Assembly: GCA_021784495.1 (NCBI GenBank)
Contig: JAJXSQ010000100.1
Span: forward strand, 1 to 7,497
Direction of reading: 5' to 3'
Length of the DNA: 7,497 nucleotides
Source: Myxococcales bacterium
GTDB taxonomy: Bacteria; Myxococcota; Myxococcia; Myxococcales; Anaeromyxobacteraceae
The translations under genes were made by a program, and so were the position numbers. This document shows, one piece after another, positions 5,598 to 7,497 of this stretch; the stretch's first letter is position 1; the number at the start of each line of letters is the position of its first letter. Under the pieces are notes generated by a model, which was not told the origin of the DNA, made no database searches, and saw nothing but the letters and a program-made list of their open reading frames with translations.

Positions 5598-6674
5598 TCA
5601 GAGGACCCGGGCGGCGAGGAGGTCCTGGACGTCGAGGAGGCCGACGGGTCGCCCCCGCCCGTCGACCACCGGCACCTGGTCGATGGCCGCCTCCCGGAGC
5701 ACCCGCGCCGCGTCGACGACCAGGTCCTCGGGGCGGACGGTGCGCGGGTTGCGCCCCATCGCCGTCGCCACCGGCCGGGTGAAGTCGGTGTCCCCCTGCT
5801 CCACCAGCCGCCGCAGGTCGCCGTCGGTGAAGATGCCGACGAGCCGGCCGGCGGCGTCGGTGACGGCGGTGGCGCCGGGCCGCCCCGGAGTCTCGGTCAT
5901 GGCGGCGACCGCCGCGGCCAGCGGGGCCGCCTCGGCGACGACCGGGTTGGCCGCCCCCTGGCGCATGAGCTCGCGCACCTTCATCAGCCCGCGGCCCAGC
6001 TTCCCGCCGGGGTGGAAGAGGGCGTAGGCCTCGCGGTCGAACGGGCGGTTCTCGAGCACCGTCATCGCGAGCGCGTCGCCCACGGCGAGGAGGACCGCCG
6101 TGGAGGCGGTCGGGGCGAGCCCCATGGGGCAGGCCTCGGCGACGTCGCCGATGGGGATCACCAGGTCGGCGGCCCGCGCCAGCGGGTTCTCGCGATCGCG
6201 GGTGACCGCCACCAGCCGCGCGCCGATGGTCCGCAGCGCCGGGAGGAGGCGGAGGAGCTCCTCGGTCTCGCCGCTGTTGGAGAGGGCGAAGACCAGGTCG
6301 TCGGCGGCGATCCGGCCGAGGTCGCCGTGGGCCGCCTCGGCCGGGTGGACGAAGAGCGACGGCGTGCCGGTCGACGCCAGCGTGGCCGAGATCTTCTGCG
6401 CCACGAAGCCCGGCTTCCCCATCCCGGTGACCACCACGCGGCCGGCGCAGCCGAGGATCCACTCGACCGCCCGCGCGAAGGCCTCGTCGAGCCGGACGCG
6501 CCCGATGGCCGCCGCCTCGGCCTCGATCACGCTCTGGCCGTAGGCGCGCAGGACCGCCGGGGCGCGGTGGACGCGCCCGCGCCCGCGCCCGCGGGCGGGG
6601 GGGCGCGCGACGCTCGCCGGCGAGCGGGGGCGGGCGGCGCGGGGGGCCGCGGACTTCTTCCGTGGGCGGGTCAT
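5598..6674 (-). CDS. kdsD: D-arabinose-5-phosphate isomerase (KdsD/KpsF/GutQ family)
   Basis: Interconverts D-ribulose 5-phosphate and D-arabinose 5-phosphate, the precursor of the Kdo sugar of lipopolysaccharide. The product is 358 aa against about 320-330 usual. A SIS domain (about 78-212) holds GMGKPG at 84-89, STGTPSLFVHPAEAAHGDLG starting at 101, LSNSGET at 131-137 and the ENRPFDREAYALFHPGGKLGRGL stretch from 208 with His221. All are hallmarks of the family. Two CBS domains follow (about 237-295 and 303-356), the second ending in VPVVDGRGRPVGLLDVQDLL. Residues 1-38 are a basic Arg/Pro/Ala-rich extension; no better internal start is visible because candidate Val codons there are GTC. Upstream lies a -10-like CATACT so close to the ATG that the mRNA may be leaderless. 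kdsA/kdsB/kdsC are not in the window. Confidence 0.94.
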   Translation of the reverse strand: MTRPRKKSAAPRAARPRSPASVARPPARGRGRGRVHRAPAVLRAYGQSVIEAEAAAIGRVRLDEAFARAVEWILGCAGRVVVTGMGKPGFVAQKISATLASTGTPSLFVHPAEAAHGDLGRIAADDLVFALSNSGETEELLRLLPALRTIGARLVAVTRDRENPLARAADLVIPIGDVAEACPMGLAPTASTAVLLAVGDALAMTVLENRPFDREAYALFHPGGKLGRGLMKVRELMRQGAANPVVAEAAPLAAAVAAMTETPGRPGATAVTDAAGRLVGIFTDGDLRRLVEQGDTDFTRPVATAMGRNPRTVRPEDLVVDAARVLREAAIDQVPVVDGRGRPVGLLDVQDLLAARVL

Positions 6675-6683
6675 CGCCGGCGG

Positions 6684-6692
6684 AGTATGACA
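6684..6692 (-). promoter_or_regulatory. Candidate extended -10 promoter for kdsD
   Basis: On the minus strand TG-T-CATACT matches an extended -10 element (four of six in the hexamer plus the TG). The hexamer ends 9 nt before the kdsD ATG, so transcription would begin at or within a few bases of the start codon. No Shine-Dalgarno sequence lies between, which agrees with leaderless translation. No -35 match is seen. Confidence 0.35.
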
Positions 6693-6705
6693 CGGGCCCG
6701 GACCC

Positions 6706-6735
6706 TTGCGGCGCCCTCGGGGGCCGCGCTATGGA
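6706..6735 (+). promoter_or_regulatory. Candidate promoter for the transaldolase gene
   Basis: TTGCGG (6706-6711, three of six to TTGACA) and TATGGA (6730-6735, TAT conserved) are separated by 18 nt. A start near 6742 would give a leader of about 25 nt carrying GGAG at 6754-6757. The element lies in the 92-bp divergent region shared with the kdsD promoter, so both could be bound by one regulator, but I see no operator palindrome there. Confidence 0.35.
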
Positions 6736-6766
6736 CCGGGCCACCCACTCCCTGGAGCGTGACGAG

Positions 6767-7414
6767 ATGAAGTTCTTCATCGACTCGGCCGACGTCGGCG
6801 AGATCCGGAAGGCCCTGGCGCTCGGCCTGTGCGACGGGGTGACGACCAACCCCTCCCTCGTCGCGAAGACCGGGCGGCGCTTCGACGAGGTCCTCGCCGA
6901 GATCGTCGCCCTGCGCCCGGGGCCGGTGAGCGCCGAGGTCACCGCGCTCGACTTCGACGGGATGATCCGCGAGGCGCACCACTACGCCGCCTTCGGTGAT
7001 CAGGTCGTGGTCAAGGTGCCGCTGATCGTCGAGGGGCTCAAGGCGGTGAAGGCGCTCAGCGCGGAGCAGATCAAGACCAACGTCACCCTCTGCTTCTCGC
7101 CGGTCCAGGCCCTCCTCGCCGCCAAGGCCGGGGCGACCTACGTCTCCCCCTTCGTCGGCCGGCTCGACGACGTCTCCGAGGACGGGATGGCGATGGTCGA
7201 GCAGATCCTGGAGATCTACCGGAACTACGCCTTCGAGACCGAGGTCCTGGTCGCGTCGGTCCGCCACCCGATCCACGTGCTCCAGGCGGCGCGGATGGGG
7301 GCGGACGTCGCGACCATCCCCTTCAAGGTGATCGAGCAGCTCGCCCAGCACCCGCTCACCGATCGCGGGCTGCAGCAGTTCCTGGCCGACTGGGAGAAGG
7401 TCCCGAAGTCCTGA
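6767..7414 (+). CDS. tal: Small-type transaldolase (TalC/MipB/FSA family)
   Basis: Transfers a dihydroxyacetone unit between sugar phosphates (sedoheptulose 7-phosphate and glyceraldehyde 3-phosphate to erythrose 4-phosphate and fructose 6-phosphate) in the non-oxidative pentose phosphate pathway. The product is 215 aa, typical of the short decameric subfamily, and a class I aldolase barrel. It shows MKFFIDSADVGEI at the N-terminus, DGVTTNPSLVAKTG at 23-36, VVKVP with Schiff-base Lys83, and YVSPFVGRLDD at 125-135. Glu57 and Phe129 stand where fructose-6-phosphate aldolase FsaA has Gln59 and Tyr131, so transaldolase activity is the better call. The ATG at 6767 has GGAG 9 nt upstream and matches the family N-terminus; an in-frame earlier ATG at 6662 would add 35 unrelated residues and overlap kdsD. 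It is transcribed away from kdsD. Confidence 0.94.
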   Translation: MKFFIDSADVGEIRKALALGLCDGVTTNPSLVAKTGRRFDEVLAEIVALRPGPVSAEVTALDFDGMIREAHHYAAFGDQVVVKVPLIVEGLKAVKALSAEQIKTNVTLCFSPVQALLAAKAGATYVSPFVGRLDDVSEDGMAMVEQILEIYRNYAFETEVLVASVRHPIHVLQAARMGADVATIPFKVIEQLAQHPLTDRGLQQFLADWEKVPKS

Positions 7415-7440
7415 CCGCCGCCGTGGCCCGCTCCTCGATC

Positions 7441-7497
7441 CTCGCCCCGGCGCCGCCGCGCGCCCCCCGGGGCGGCGAGCCCCTCCGCCCGGGGCTC
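7441..7497 (+). terminator. Overlapping hairpins downstream of the transaldolase gene (possible terminator)
   Basis: CTCGCC (7441-7446) pairs with GGCGAG (7474-7479), extendable by two pairs past a bulge. A second perfect 7-bp repeat, GAGCCCC (7477-7483) and GGGGCTC (7491-7497), shares bases 7477-7479, so the two cannot form together. The first lies 27 nt past the stop. No T tract is visible before the window ends. The GC content makes chance pairing likely. Confidence 0.25.

Noticed and set aside
5031..6770. A 579-codon plus-strand frame opposite the aldolase-family gene and kdsD
   Set aside because: The minus-strand genes have intact SIS, CBS and class II aldolase motifs, while this frame is composed of Arg/Gly/Ala/Pro-rich text with no recognisable domain.
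5458..6942. A 494-codon minus-strand frame overlapping kdsD and the transaldolase start
   Set aside because: It is a shifted reading of kdsD plus the antisense of the transaldolase gene, with low-complexity translation and no conserved domain.
7423..7497. A GTG-started frame open to the window end (MARSSILAPAPP...) that could begin the next gene
   Set aside because: Only 25 codons are visible, there is no ribosome binding site, other frames are open too, and the stretch contains two hairpins. Not enough to call.
1..7497. Search for a new defence, mobile or CRISPR-type system
   Set aside because: Almost all bases are taken by recognisable metabolic genes. I saw no transposase, integrase, attachment repeat, spaced direct repeats, toxin-antitoxin pair, tRNA or rRNA.

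Overview
This window is chromosomal, very GC-rich DNA with the codon third position almost always G or C and frequent GTG starts (five of nine complete genes as called here). Together with the gene content (a lysA-dapA-dapB lysine/diaminopimelate cluster, a lipopolysaccharide-type arabinose-5-phosphate isomerase and a periplasmic c-type cytochrome), this suggests a Gram-negative, high-GC deltaproteobacterium or myxobacterium. Anaeromyxobacter-like is my best guess; it is an inference from composition and gene order, not from a database match.

Left block, plus strand (about 1-4431): the Pro/Ala-rich C-terminal end of an upstream gene runs by a GTGA overlap into lysA (diaminopimelate decarboxylase). 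Then come dapA (4-hydroxy-tetrahydrodipicolinate synthase), dapB (its reductase), a fumarylacetoacetate-hydrolase-family enzyme and folK (HPPK of folate synthesis). Spacing is 39 bp (lysA-dapA), 10 bp (dapA-dapB) and a 4-bp overlap (dapB-FAH), so this reads as one operon with a possible internal promoter before dapA. The first two steps (dapA, dapB) and the last step (lysA) of lysine synthesis are here. The steps from tetrahydrodipicolinate to meso-diaminopimelate are not.

Middle (4432-4894): a GC-rich hairpin that may end the operon, a short promoter-like stretch, then a single gene for a secreted monoheme cytochrome c. It ends convergently against the next block, with a strong hairpin between the two stop codons.

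Right block (4895-7414): on the minus strand, a SIS-CBS-CBS arabinose-5-phosphate isomerase (kdsD/kpsF) is followed after 1 nt by a class II aldolase/epimerase-family protein. Divergently, across a 92-bp promoter region, lies a small (215 aa) transaldolase. All three act, or probably act, on sugar phosphates, so this is a pentose-phosphate neighbourhood. The last 83 bases hold two overlapping hairpins and no gene I can support.

I see no mobile element, CRISPR array, tRNA, rRNA or defence system. The window is mainly housekeeping metabolism. The points most worth following are an Arg at the residue that decides lysine feedback in DapA, the kdsD/class II aldolase pair with matching basic N-terminal extensions, and the FAH enzyme placed inside a dap operon.
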